Assembly: GCA_018110925.1 (NCBI GenBank)
Contig: JAGAZJ010000008.1
Coordinates: 1 to 45,948 of the forward strand
Origin: Oscillospiraceae bacterium
GTDB taxonomy: Bacteria > Bacillota > Clostridia > Oscillospirales > Ruminococcaceae
Reading direction: 5' to 3'
DNA: 45,948 nt
Below, piece by piece: positions 7,950 to 15,701 of the stretch. The notes under the pieces were generated by a model, which saw nothing but the letters and a program-made list of their open reading frames with translations, was not told the origin of the DNA and did no database searches. A program made the translations under genes and the position numbers. Within the stretch, counting starts at the first letter, position 1. Each line of letters begins with the position of its first letter.

Positions 7950-8875
7950 TGTTATCGGTCATTCTTCCTGCGTATAATGAGGAAAAAAACATAGCCCCTG
8001 CGGCGGAGCGCATATCGGAAGTGCTGACCGCCGAGGGGATAGAATACGAGATCATCTTTGTCGATGACGGCTCCAAGGACGGTACATGGTCAGAGATAAA
8101 GGCCGCCTCGGTCAGAGATCCTTCCGTGAGAGGCAGACATTTCTCACGCAATTTCGGCAAGGAAGCGGCGATGTTTGCAGGACTTGACAGCGTGAGGGGC
8201 GATTGTGCGGTAGTGCTCGACAGCGACCTTCAGCATCCGCCGGAGAAGATAATCGAGATGTACAGGCTCTGGGAGCAGGGCTATGAGGTCATAGAGGGCA
8301 TAAAGGACGACAGGGGCAGTGAGAGCGTATTTCACCGCTTTGCGGCCGATTCCTTCTACGGGCTCATGAGCAGGGCGACAAAGATAGATATGTCTTCGTC
8401 CTCAGATTTCAAGCTCCTTGACAGAAAGGTAGTGGATACCCTCAACGCCATGCCCGAAAAGCACGTCTTTTTCCGTGCCATGTCATTCTGGGTGGGATTC
8501 AGGCGTGCCGAGGTGAGGTACAGTGTTCAGGCCCGCACGGCAGGCGAGAGCAAGTGGTCAACATGGTCGCTGGTAAAATATGCTCTCAACAACATAACCT
8601 CGTTTTCCGCCGCACCTCTGCATCTGATAACGGTGCTCGGCTATGCCATGCTGATAGTGAGCGTTGTGTTCGGTGTCATCTCTCTGGTGCAGAAGTTCAT
8701 GAATGTGGCACAGGAGGGCTTCACGACAGTGAACATACTCCTGCTTTTTTCCGCAAGCGTCATTATGATAAGTCTCGGCATAATAGGCTTCTATATAGAA
8801 AGGATATATGATGAGATCAAGGGCAGACCGCGCTACATCGTAGCGGAGGAATGCGGCAGTGATAACATCGGGTGA
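7949..8875 (+). CDS. Family 2 glycosyltransferase, GtrB/DPM1-like with C-terminal membrane helices
   Basis: A 308-residue enzyme. ATG 7949 overlaps the upstream TGA by one base (a GTG one codon earlier is the alternative). It has a GT-A fold with ILPAYNEEKN (5-14), FVDDGSKDGTW (37-47), the metal/nucleotide-sugar motif DSD (91-93) followed by LQHPPE, and FKLLDRKV. Two C-terminal hydrophobic hairpins (about 225-250 and 265-290) match the GtrB/ArnC/DPM1 layout. Such enzymes move a sugar from a nucleotide donor to undecaprenyl or polyprenyl phosphate on the cytoplasmic face. The sugar and final glycan are unknown and no partner flippase lies nearby. Confidence 0.9.
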   Translation: MLSVILPAYNEEKNIAPAAERISEVLTAEGIEYEIIFVDDGSKDGTWSEIKAASVRDPSVRGRHFSRNFGKEAAMFAGLDSVRGDCAVVLDSDLQHPPEKIIEMYRLWEQGYEVIEGIKDDRGSESVFHRFAADSFYGLMSRATKIDMSSSSDFKLLDRKVVDTLNAMPEKHVFFRAMSFWVGFRRAEVRYSVQARTAGESKWSTWSLVKYALNNITSFSAAPLHLITVLGYAMLIVSVVFGVISLVQKFMNVAQEGFTTVNILLLFSASVIMISLGIIGFYIERIYDEIKGRPRYIVAEECGSDNIG

Positions 8876-8879
8876 TCAT

Positions 8880-9935
8880 ATGAACTGGAAGGATAATCTC
8901 ATAAAGATAGCTCCCTATGTGGCAGGCGAACAGCCAGACAAGAGAGATTTCATAAAGCTCAACGCCAATGAAAATCCGTATCCCCCTGCTCCCGGGGTGA
9001 TAAAGGCGATAGAGGATTTCAGGGGGGCAGACCTGAAAAAATACCCCGATGCCAATGCAAGACCGCTTATGAAGGCTATTGCGGAGGATCTCGGTGTCGA
9101 TGCGGACAATGTGTTTGTCGGCAACGGCTCGGACGATGTGCTGGCGCTGTCGTTCCGTGCGTTTTTCAATTCGGACAAGCCCATAGTGTTCCCCGATATA
9201 ACTTATTCATTCTATCCCGTTTGGTGCGAGATGCTGGGCATCCCTTACAGGACACTGCCCGTGGGTGAGGACTTCAACATAAACGCAGGGGATTATAACT
9301 GTGAGAACGGAGGAGTTGTCATAGCAAACCCCAACGCTCCCACCGGCATAGGCAGGGATCTCTCCTTCATGAGAGAGATACTCGACGCTAATCCCGGCAG
9401 TGTGGTGATATCCGACGAGGCGTATGTGGATTTCGGCGGCGTATCGGCTCTGCCGCTCCTGAGAGAGTATGATAACCTGATAGTGATACGCACATTCTCA
9501 AAGTCACGCTCCATGGCGGGCATGAGGATAGGCTTTGCGGTGGGCGGTGATACGCTCATATCTGCGCTCCGTGCGGCAAAGGATTCCTATAACTCATATC
9601 CTCTGGACAGTGTGGCGATAGCCGCAGGCTGTGCGAGCGTGGCAGACAGGGCATACTTCGAGAGCACTCTGAAAAAGGTCATGGCCACGAGAGACAGGCT
9701 CACCGCCGAACTTCGTGCTATGGGCTTTGAAGTGCCCGACAGCAGCACGAACTTCCTCTTTGCTCACCACAAGAGCAGAAAAGCGGCTGATATATACGAT
9801 TTCCTCAAATCAAGGGATATCTATGTTCGCCATTTCAGAAAGCCTGAGAGGATAAGCGATCACCTCAGGATAACGATAGGCACCGATGAGGAGACCGACA
9901 GGCTGACAGCCGCTTTGCATGAGTATCTGGGGTGA
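8880..9935 (+). CDS. hisC: Histidinol-phosphate aminotransferase-type enzyme
   Basis: A 351-residue class I/II aminotransferase. Start ATG 8880 (a leftward in-frame ATG at 8859 would overlap the upstream gene). Key features: KLNANENPYPP (27-37), NPNAPTG (150-156), DEAYVDF (179-185), and the PLP lysine K208 in TFSKSRSMAGMRIG. HisC moves an amino group from glutamate to imidazole acetol phosphate in histidine synthesis. No other his gene is nearby, so this orphan copy could also act on aromatic amino acid precursors, or be CobD-like; the NPYPP N-terminal motif favours HisC. It is translationally coupled to comF. Confidence 0.85.
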   Translation: MNWKDNLIKIAPYVAGEQPDKRDFIKLNANENPYPPAPGVIKAIEDFRGADLKKYPDANARPLMKAIAEDLGVDADNVFVGNGSDDVLALSFRAFFNSDKPIVFPDITYSFYPVWCEMLGIPYRTLPVGEDFNINAGDYNCENGGVVIANPNAPTGIGRDLSFMREILDANPGSVVISDEAYVDFGGVSALPLLREYDNLIVIRTFSKSRSMAGMRIGFAVGGDTLISALRAAKDSYNSYPLDSVAIAAGCASVADRAYFESTLKKVMATRDRLTAELRAMGFEVPDSSTNFLFAHHKSRKAADIYDFLKSRDIYVRHFRKPERISDHLRITIGTDEETDRLTAALHEYLG

Positions 9936-10636
9936 TGTTTGACTTCTCGAACGGGGGCGGTGTAAGGCGCTTTCTTACAGACCTTATCTTCCCCACAAGA
10001 TGCCCGTTCTGCGACGGCTTCATAGCCTATGACAGGCTGTGCTGTGAGCAGTGCATGGACGAATGCAGGTGGACGGATGAGAACATCTGCCCTCTCTGCG
10101 GCAAATCGGTGATAAAGGGCTGTCTGTGCGGCAAGCGGCTCTATGATGCCTGCATCTGTGCCGCCTATTATGACGGCAATGCCAAAAAAGCGATAATGAG
10201 CCTTAAATACGAGCACGACACACAGGCGGCGGAGGTGTTCGGCAGAGTGCTGAGAGATATGCTCTCCGTGAGGGGCTTTGACGACATAGACACGGCAGTT
10301 CCCGTGCCTCTCCACAGGGAAAGGCTCCGTGAGCGCGGCTACAATCAGTCCGAGCTTATCGCAAGGGAGATAGTCAGGGGCACGGATATAGAGCTTCGCA
10401 CCGATGTGCTGAGACGAAAGCCGCCCCGTGCCGAACAGCACACCCTTGCGGGCAGTGAGAGAAGCGATGCCGCAAAGGAGCAGTATGAGAGCACCGGCGT
10501 TTCTCTTGAGGGGAAAAATGTGCTGCTCGTAGACGATGTGCTGACCACAGGCGCAACGCTCAATGCCTGCACCGCCCTGCTGAGAGCGCAGGGAGCGGCA
10601 AGGGTCATATGTGCGGCGGCTGTGACTGTTGAATAA
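9935..10636 (+). CDS. ComF family phosphoribosyltransferase-like protein
   Basis: A 233-residue protein. ATG 9935 overlaps the hisC stop. The N-terminal zinc region has Cys 23, 26, 37 and 40 plus a second set (52, 55, 63, 65). The C-terminal phosphoribosyltransferase fold ends with the PRPP-binding loop VLLVDDVLTTGATLNA (about 186-201). The middle carries the family motif VPVPLHRERLRERGYNQSELIA. ComF proteins help in uptake or processing of transforming DNA and in replication-fork repair. The comF position between hisC and a kinase gene is not a competence operon. Confidence 0.92.
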   Translation: MFDFSNGGGVRRFLTDLIFPTRCPFCDGFIAYDRLCCEQCMDECRWTDENICPLCGKSVIKGCLCGKRLYDACICAAYYDGNAKKAIMSLKYEHDTQAAEVFGRVLRDMLSVRGFDDIDTAVPVPLHRERLRERGYNQSELIAREIVRGTDIELRTDVLRRKPPRAEQHTLAGSERSDAAKEQYESTGVSLEGKNVLLVDDVLTTGATLNACTALLRAQGAARVICAAAVTVE

Positions 10637-10648
10637 AGGTGGATATAT

Positions 10649-11500
10649 ATGAATATCAAGGTAGCGGCGATACATGATCTTTCAGGGGTGGGACGATGCT
10701 CACTCACGGTCATACTGCCGACGCTTTCCGCTATGGGCATACAGGTCTGTCCTGTGCCCACGGCGATACTTTCGTCACATACGGGCGGCTTCGGCGAGGT
10801 CGAGATGAGAGACCTCACGGACTACATAGTGCCTGCACTTGCGCACTACAAGCGGCTCGGATATAGCTTTGACTGCATATACAGCGGGTTTCTCGCATCA
10901 AAGGATCAGGTGGATCACTGCCTTGACTTCTTTGCGGCGTATCCGGATGCGCTCAAAGTGGTAGACCCCGTAATGGCAGACCACGGCAAGCCGTACAAGA
11001 CCTGCACTCCGGAGCTCAGACACAGGATGAAGGAGCTGGCGGCGGCGGCGGACATGATAACGCCAAATCTCACCGAGGCGGCTATACTGCTGGGCGAAGA
11101 CCCGTCGTATATGCCCAAGAACAGGGCAGAGGTAAAGAGTATGCTTGCAAGGCTCTCGCATCTCGGTCCGTCAACCGTTGTCATAACAAGTGTGTATACG
11201 GGCGGTGAGTCCTATAACGCAGGATATGACTCAAAAAGCAACAAGTACTGGTGTGTTCCTTTCCGCAGGGTGAACGCAAGCTATCCCGGCACGGGCGACG
11301 TGTTCGCCTCGGTGCTGACAGGCTCGGTGCTGAAGGGAGACAGCCTGCCGATAGCTATGAACAGGGCTTCGGAGTTCCTGGAGCTTGCGATAATGACAAC
11401 ATTCAGCTATGATACTGATGTGAGGGACGGCATCATGCTCGAGAGCTGTCTTGAATATCTCACCTCACACAAGCAGATGTCGGGGTATGAGCTGTTATGA
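10649..11500 (+). CDS. Pyridoxal/pyridoxamine kinase, PdxY/PdxK family
   Basis: A 283-residue ribokinase-superfamily enzyme. ATG 10649 follows AAAGGTGG (10635-10642). N-terminal IHDLSGVGRCSLT (8-20) is the pyridoxal-kinase substrate loop, VVDPVMADHG (104-113) a conserved strand, and GTGD (214-217) holds the catalytic Asp 217 and anion hole. These kinases phosphorylate the 5'-hydroxyl of B6 vitamers with ATP, feeding PLP enzymes such as the HisC two genes upstream. The divergent Firmicutes branch usually named pyridoxamine kinase fits best. Confidence 0.9.
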   Translation: MNIKVAAIHDLSGVGRCSLTVILPTLSAMGIQVCPVPTAILSSHTGGFGEVEMRDLTDYIVPALAHYKRLGYSFDCIYSGFLASKDQVDHCLDFFAAYPDALKVVDPVMADHGKPYKTCTPELRHRMKELAAAADMITPNLTEAAILLGEDPSYMPKNRAEVKSMLARLSHLGPSTVVITSVYTGGESYNAGYDSKSNKYWCVPFRRVNASYPGTGDVFASVLTGSVLKGDSLPIAMNRASEFLELAIMTTFSYDTDVRDGIMLESCLEYLTSHKQMSGYELL

Positions 11501-11991
11501 GAATGAACATAGCGCTCATAGAGCCGCAGATACCGCAGAACACGGGAAATATCGCCCGCACCTGCGCCGTGACCGGTGCAAGGCTGCACCTTGTCAGACC
11601 CCTCGGCTTTGAGATCGACGATGCCAAACTTAAACGCGCAGGGCTCGACTACTGGGACAAGCTGGACATAACCTTTTATGAGTCACTTGACGACTTTCTG
11701 AAAAGGGTGGACGGACAGCTGTTCTTCTTTACCACAAAGGGCAGAAAACGCCATTCCGATGCGGCCTATCCCGATAACTGCTATCTTGTTTTCGGCAGGG
11801 AGGACAAGGGCCTTCCGGAGGAACTGCTGTTTTCAAACCCCGATAAATGCGTGCGCATACCCATGAGACCGACGCTGAGGAGCCTGAACCTGTCAAATTC
11901 TGCGGCGATCGCTGCATATGAGGTGCTGAGACAGTGGGACTATCCGGATATGTGCGACAGGGGCGAGCTTACAAAGTATGAGTGGGAGTGA
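11497..11991 (+). CDS. trmL: tRNA (cytidine/uridine-34 2'-O)-methyltransferase
   Basis: A 164-residue SPOUT methyltransferase. ATG 11497 forms an ATGA overlap with the kinase stop; ATG 11503 is an equally possible start. SPOUT motifs: IPQNTGNIARTC (12-23), GREDKGLPEE (about 100-109) and the C-terminal knot IPMRPTLRSLNLSNSAAIA (about 121-139). TrmL uses S-adenosylmethionine to methylate the wobble ribose of tRNA-Leu species. A tRNA-Leu lies at the window edge, but that is probably chance. Confidence 0.94.
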   Translation: MRMNIALIEPQIPQNTGNIARTCAVTGARLHLVRPLGFEIDDAKLKRAGLDYWDKLDITFYESLDDFLKRVDGQLFFFTTKGRKRHSDAAYPDNCYLVFGREDKGLPEELLFSNPDKCVRIPMRPTLRSLNLSNSAAIAAYEVLRQWDYPDMCDRGELTKYEWE

Positions 11992-12040
11992 CGGTCACTC
12001 CCTTATGATAAACGATGAGAAAACGATGAGGAGGAGCTTT

Positions 12041-12925
12041 ATGTCAAAGACCAAGATTATAACCGACTCTGCATCAGACATAAGCCGTGAGGACGAGAAA
12101 AAGTACGGCATACACATACTGTGCTTCCCGATAACGGTAGGTGACAGAAATTTCCGTGACAGAGACATAACTCCGGATGAGTATTACGGCATACTTGACA
12201 CCGCCGAGTCAATGCCCGTACACTCACAGATAACGGCTCCCGAGTTCATGGATGTGTACAGGAAGTACGCATCAGAGGGCTACACCGACATAATATATGT
12301 GTCCATCAACTCTTATGGCTCTGCGACATATCAGAACTCTCTCAGGGCAAAGGATATGTTTGCCGATGAAGAGCCCATGCTTGCATCGTCAGTGAATATC
12401 AGGTGCATAGACTCTCTCTCGTATTCCGCCACATACGGCTATCCCGTGATAGAGGCGGCTCAGGCGGCGGAAGAGGGAGTACCTGCGGATGATATAGAGC
12501 GTAAGCTCCGCTCACGCTTTGAGACCGCACAGGTATATCTTGCCTGCTACACTTTGAAATACTGCAAGAAGTCGGGCAGGATAAGCGCTGCTACGGCGTT
12601 TGCGGGGGAACTGCTGGGATTTCGCCCCATTATACTCCTCAGCGGCAAGGGCACGAAGACCGTGCGCAAGGTCAGGGGCGACAACAACGTTGTCGGTCAG
12701 CTTGTGGAGGTCTGCTGCGAGCACATAGTCAAGGGCACCGAATACGCCGTTATAGGCGGCAAGAACGATGCAAGGCGCAAGGAGCTTGCCGATGCGCTGA
12801 CAAAGCGGCTGGGATATCCGCCTCTGCCCTATGAGTTCAAGGTCGGAGGGGCAGTTGCTTCAAACGCAGGACCTGACATAGTAGCGTTTGCCATGTTCCA
12901 TACCGACACACCGGCAAATAAATGA
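12041..12925 (+). CDS. DegV family fatty acid-binding protein
   Basis: A 294-residue protein. Start ATG 12041 has AGGAGGAG (12029-12036); an in-frame ATG at 11978 inside trmL lacks a site. N-terminal KIITDSASDIS, a central SYGS...SLR region and the lysine/glycine-rich SGKGTKTVRKVRG segment are typical. DegV (FakB-type) proteins hold a fatty acid for phosphorylation by FakA; no fakA is in the window. It is the last gene of the run and is followed by a strong terminator. Confidence 0.92.
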   Translation: MSKTKIITDSASDISREDEKKYGIHILCFPITVGDRNFRDRDITPDEYYGILDTAESMPVHSQITAPEFMDVYRKYASEGYTDIIYVSINSYGSATYQNSLRAKDMFADEEPMLASSVNIRCIDSLSYSATYGYPVIEAAQAAEEGVPADDIERKLRSRFETAQVYLACYTLKYCKKSGRISAATAFAGELLGFRPIILLSGKGTKTVRKVRGDNNVVGQLVEVCCEHIVKGTEYAVIGGKNDARRKELADALTKRLGYPPLPYEFKVGGAVASNAGPDIVAFAMFHTDTPANK

Positions 12926-12929
12926 TGAT

Positions 12930-12960
12930 ACGGGGAACGGCGGCCGCTGTTCCCCGTTTT
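12930..12960 (+). terminator. Intrinsic terminator after degV
   Basis: ACGGGGAAC (12930-12938) pairs with GTTCCCCGT (12949-12957), followed by TTTT. It closes the 6984-12925 gene run and separates it from the sigma factor operon. Confidence 0.87.
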
Positions 12961-12982
12961 GCTAAAAAATTTTTTGCAAGCC

Positions 12983-13010
12983 GTTACCCTGTTATGCTTT
13001 TTTGCGTCTG
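12983..13010 (+). promoter_or_regulatory. Candidate ECF-type promoter of the sigma factor operon
   Basis: GTTACC (12983-12988), a 16-nt spacer and CGTCTG (13005-13010), about 25 nt before the sigma factor start. The ACC block plus CGTC at 16 nt is the usual architecture of ECF sigma promoters, suggesting the sigma factor transcribes its own gene. No housekeeping promoter is visible here. Motif match by eye only. Confidence 0.5.
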
Positions 13011-13034
13011 TATATGTGAAAGGGGGTACACAGT

Positions 13035-13586
13035 ATGGAGGATAATCACATTATAGAGCTGTACTGGCACAGAAATGAGAATGCGATATCCGAAAGCGAT
13101 GCAAAATACGGTGCATACTGCCGCAGTATCGCTGATAATATCCTCCGTTCACATGAAGACACCGAGGAATGTGTGAACAACACATGGTATCGTGCGTGGA
13201 ACACGATGCCGCCCGACAGACCGTCAAGGCTGGCGGCATTTTTCGGGAGGATAACACGAAATCTTGCCATAGACAGGTATCGTTCGGACAGAGCCAAAAG
13301 GCACGGAGGCGGCCAGACCGCAGTTTGCCTTGATGAGCTCGGAGAATGTATAGGCGAGGAGCAGGCGATAGAGGACAGATTGGCGCTCCGTGAAGTGCTG
13401 GGCGTGTTTCTGAGAGAACTGCCGAAAAAGCAGAGGGATATGTTCCTGTTCAGATACTGGTATATGATGCCTGTCAGCGAGATCGCAGAGAGATACGGGA
13501 TCTCGGAGGCAGCGGCGAAGATGACGCTCGGCCGTGTCAGGAAAAAGCTGAAAGACCGTCTGGAAAGCGAGGGGATAGGCGTATGA
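13035..13586 (+). CDS. ECF-type RNA polymerase sigma factor
   Basis: A 183-residue sigma-70 family factor. ATG 13035 has AAAGGGGG (13019-13026). Region 2 includes DTEECVNNTWYRAW and the -10 recognition helix FGRITRNLAIDRYRS (about 72-86). Region 4 is a helix-turn-helix, LPKKQRDMFLFRYW followed by SEIAERYGISEAAAKMTLGR. There is no region 1 or 3, as in the ECF group. The last bases overlap the next gene (ATGA), so it is co-translated with a membrane protein that probably controls it. The input signal is unknown. Confidence 0.92.
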   Translation: MEDNHIIELYWHRNENAISESDAKYGAYCRSIADNILRSHEDTEECVNNTWYRAWNTMPPDRPSRLAAFFGRITRNLAIDRYRSDRAKRHGGGQTAVCLDELGECIGEEQAIEDRLALREVLGVFLRELPKKQRDMFLFRYWYMMPVSEIAERYGISEAAAKMTLGRVRKKLKDRLESEGIGV

Positions 13587-14830
13587 CGAACAGAGATATA
13601 CTTCTTGATGTGATAGGCGACACCGATGAAGAGCTCATACCCGTCCCCGACAGGATTGGAAAGGGGAACAGGACAATGATAAGAGTATTTGCGGGAGTAT
13701 GTGCGGCGGCGATCACACTGGCCGTTGTTCTGCCGAATGTCATAAAAAAGGATGACAGCGGCATCACACAGCCGGATGTGCAGGTGTCGGAGACAACATC
13801 GACAGTGGCTGTAAAGCCGACCGAAAAGCTGAACTCAGAGGGAATGTACGGTGGCTCTATGGGCTTTGCGGGGCTCATGGCATATGATATATCCGAGCTT
13901 GATACACCGTCACCGTGGAGGTCGGATATGCAGATAGAGAATATGCCGGTATACCGCAATCTTGCCTATACGGGGGAAAGTGCCGCTTTCATCTGTGTGG
14001 GGCTCGGCCAGGAGAAGATGGCTGAGATGGCACAGCAGACCGCCGATGCGCTGGGCAAAGAGATAGAGGAGACAACGATAACATATGCAGGTGACTTCCT
14101 TGCGGACACACGGTCGGAAAAATTCAGGGACGAAGTGTTCACATATGAAGCAAAGTGCAGTGACAACACTTCCGTGACCGTGTACGGCAACGGTAGGATA
14201 TTCGTGGCGCCGGGCGAAAGCGTGCCGCTCCCGTCGGGATACAGCTTCACATACTCGGGCACAACGGCGGAGGAAGCAGACAGGACCCTTGACTATCTTA
14301 CAAAAAAGTATTCCGCATTGCTGGGATATGAAGATCCCGTATGCTATTCCGTTGCGGACAGGACATTCTCGGGGGATGAGAGCCGTTCCTACTATGTCTA
14401 TGACAAGGCGGAGGACAGCGTGCAGGATATATTCAACTTCGGTATTTCCTATGCCGAATTCTGTCCCGATGACAACGGCAATCTGATGTGCATATGGATA
14501 TACAGACCCGTTGCATACGAGTATATCGCCGATTATCCCGTCATAAGCGAGAAACAGGCAAGGAAGATGCTCACGGACGGCAGGTTTTACAGCAGTGTGC
14601 CGACAGACTATCTCAGGGGCGGCAGAGTCTCGGACGGCGATATAGAGCGAGCTGACCTTGTGTATCAGAACATGGGGGGAGAGCATCTTCAGCCGTATTA
14701 CAGGTACTACATCAGGCTGGATGACAGCTCATTCTCAATGGCAAAGGGGCTTCACAACTACGGGATATTCTATGTGCCTGCGGTGGATGAGGAATATCTT
14801 GACGAACCGCCCGTATCCGTGTATGACTGA
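13583..14830 (+). CDS. Single-pass membrane protein paired with the ECF sigma factor (possible anti-sigma/sensor)
   Basis: A 415-residue protein. ATG 13583 overlaps the sigma gene stop. A short cytoplasmic N-terminus (about 1-31, starting TNRDILLDVIGDTDEELI) precedes one transmembrane helix (about 32-52), then a Thr/Val/Pro-rich linker and a large extracellular domain rich in Tyr, Asp and Ser. Gene order and topology match anti-sigma factors that hold an ECF sigma at the membrane, but the cytoplasmic part is too short to show a known anti-sigma domain. The N-terminal sequence resembles the short sigma-interacting stretch of many clostridial ECF partners. The extracellular domain is not recognised. 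Confidence 0.75.
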   Translation: MTNRDILLDVIGDTDEELIPVPDRIGKGNRTMIRVFAGVCAAAITLAVVLPNVIKKDDSGITQPDVQVSETTSTVAVKPTEKLNSEGMYGGSMGFAGLMAYDISELDTPSPWRSDMQIENMPVYRNLAYTGESAAFICVGLGQEKMAEMAQQTADALGKEIEETTITYAGDFLADTRSEKFRDEVFTYEAKCSDNTSVTVYGNGRIFVAPGESVPLPSGYSFTYSGTTAEEADRTLDYLTKKYSALLGYEDPVCYSVADRTFSGDESRSYYVYDKAEDSVQDIFNFGISYAEFCPDDNGNLMCIWIYRPVAYEYIADYPVISEKQARKMLTDGRFYSSVPTDYLRGGRVSDGDIERADLVYQNMGGEHLQPYYRYYIRLDDSSFSMAKGLHNYGIFYVPAVDEEYLDEPPVSVYD

Positions 14831-14879
14831 GTGTGGTGCGGACATCCGCAGACCTGCCCGGAAATAATATGACAACAGC

Positions 14880-14921
14880 AGCATGGTATCTCTCTCGGCT
14901 CTTTGAGAGGGATACCATGCT
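14880..14921 (+). terminator. Long near-perfect hairpin after the sigma operon (terminator-like, no U-run)
   Basis: A 17-bp stem: 14880-14896 pairs with 14905-14921 with a single T-G wobble, around an 8-nt loop GGCTCTTT. What follows is TGTATATAATCG, not a T-run, so it is not a standard intrinsic terminator. The 217-bp gap 14831-15047 otherwise holds only A/T-rich sequence and the rpe promoter. Confidence 0.55.
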
Positions 14922-14983
14922 GTATATAATCGTATAGACAAAAAACCAAATCAGCAAAATAAAAAAATCGGTAAAAAAATATA

Positions 14984-15012
14984 TTGTAATTTTCACATAT
15001 GTGTTTTATACT
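14984..15012 (+). promoter_or_regulatory. Sigma-A promoter of the rpe-rnf operon
   Basis: TTGTAA (14984-14989), 17-nt spacer, TATACT (15007-15012). The spacer holds a perfect 10-bp palindrome CACATATGTG (14994-15003), placed where a repressor would block RNA polymerase. A/T-rich sequence upstream (14958-14983) may be an UP element. Confidence 0.75.
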
Positions 15013-15047
15013 TAAATAGGTGTACTCTACCGAAAGGAGAAGCTGTT

Positions 15048-15701
15048 TTGAATACCATAGTTTCAGCATCGATACTGAGTGCCGACCTTTGCAGGCTCGG
15101 CGATGATATAGACAGAGCCCGCAGGGGCGGCGCAGACCATATACACTTTGATGTTATGGACGGCGTTTTCGTAAACAACATCAGCTACGGCATACCCGTG
15201 CTGAAAAGTGTCAGAAAGCATACGGATATGTTCATTGACGCTCATCTGATGATAACCGACCCGTCACGCTATATAAAGGCATTTGCCGATGCGGGTGCGG
15301 ACAATATAACATTCCATATCGAGGCTGCTCCCGACCCTCTTGATACCATCGCAAGGATAGGAGCGGAGGGGAAGAAGGCAGGCATCGCAGTGAAGCCTGC
15401 TACGCCTGTCAGCAGTGTGTATGGCCTTGCAGACAAGGTCGATATGATACTCATAATGACGGTGGAGCCGGGTTTCGGCGGTCAGGGCTTCATATATGAG
15501 ACGCTTGACAAGATAAGAGAGCTGAGGGCATATCTTGACAAAAACGCTCCTCATGTGCATATACAGGTAGACGGCGGCATAAACGCCGAGACCTCCGCTC
15601 TCGTGAGAGAGGCAGGCGCCGATGTGCTGGTGGCAGGGTCTTATCTGTTTGGTGCGGAGGATATGTCTGCGGCGGTCTCTTCGCTCAGGGGCGGCAAGTG
15701 A
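15048..15701 (+). CDS. rpe: Ribulose-phosphate 3-epimerase
   Basis: A 217-residue TIM-barrel enzyme that interconverts ribulose 5-phosphate and xylulose 5-phosphate in the pentose phosphate pathway. The start is TTG 15048, with AAAGGAGA at 15033-15040; the encoded MNTIVSASILSADLCRLG is the family N-terminus. Catalytic and metal-binding segments are visible: HFDVMDGVFVNNISYG, DAHLMI, MTVEPGFGGQGF and VDGGINAET. It is first in an operon with the Rnf-like genes; the next start (GTG) overlaps its stop. The transketolase halves at 37645-39436 act in the same pathway. Confidence 0.95.
   Translation: MNTIVSASILSADLCRLGDDIDRARRGGADHIHFDVMDGVFVNNISYGIPVLKSVRKHTDMFIDAHLMITDPSRYIKAFADAGADNITFHIEAAPDPLDTIARIGAEGKKAGIAVKPATPVSSVYGLADKVDMILIMTVEPGFGGQGFIYETLDKIRELRAYLDKNAPHVHIQVDGGINAETSALVREAGADVLVAGSYLFGAEDMSAAVSSLRGGK

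Noticed and set aside
8880-9935. HisC-like gene as CobD (cobalamin pathway)
   Set aside because: No cobalamin genes nearby and the N-terminal motif fits HisC better; kept as a stated alternative only.
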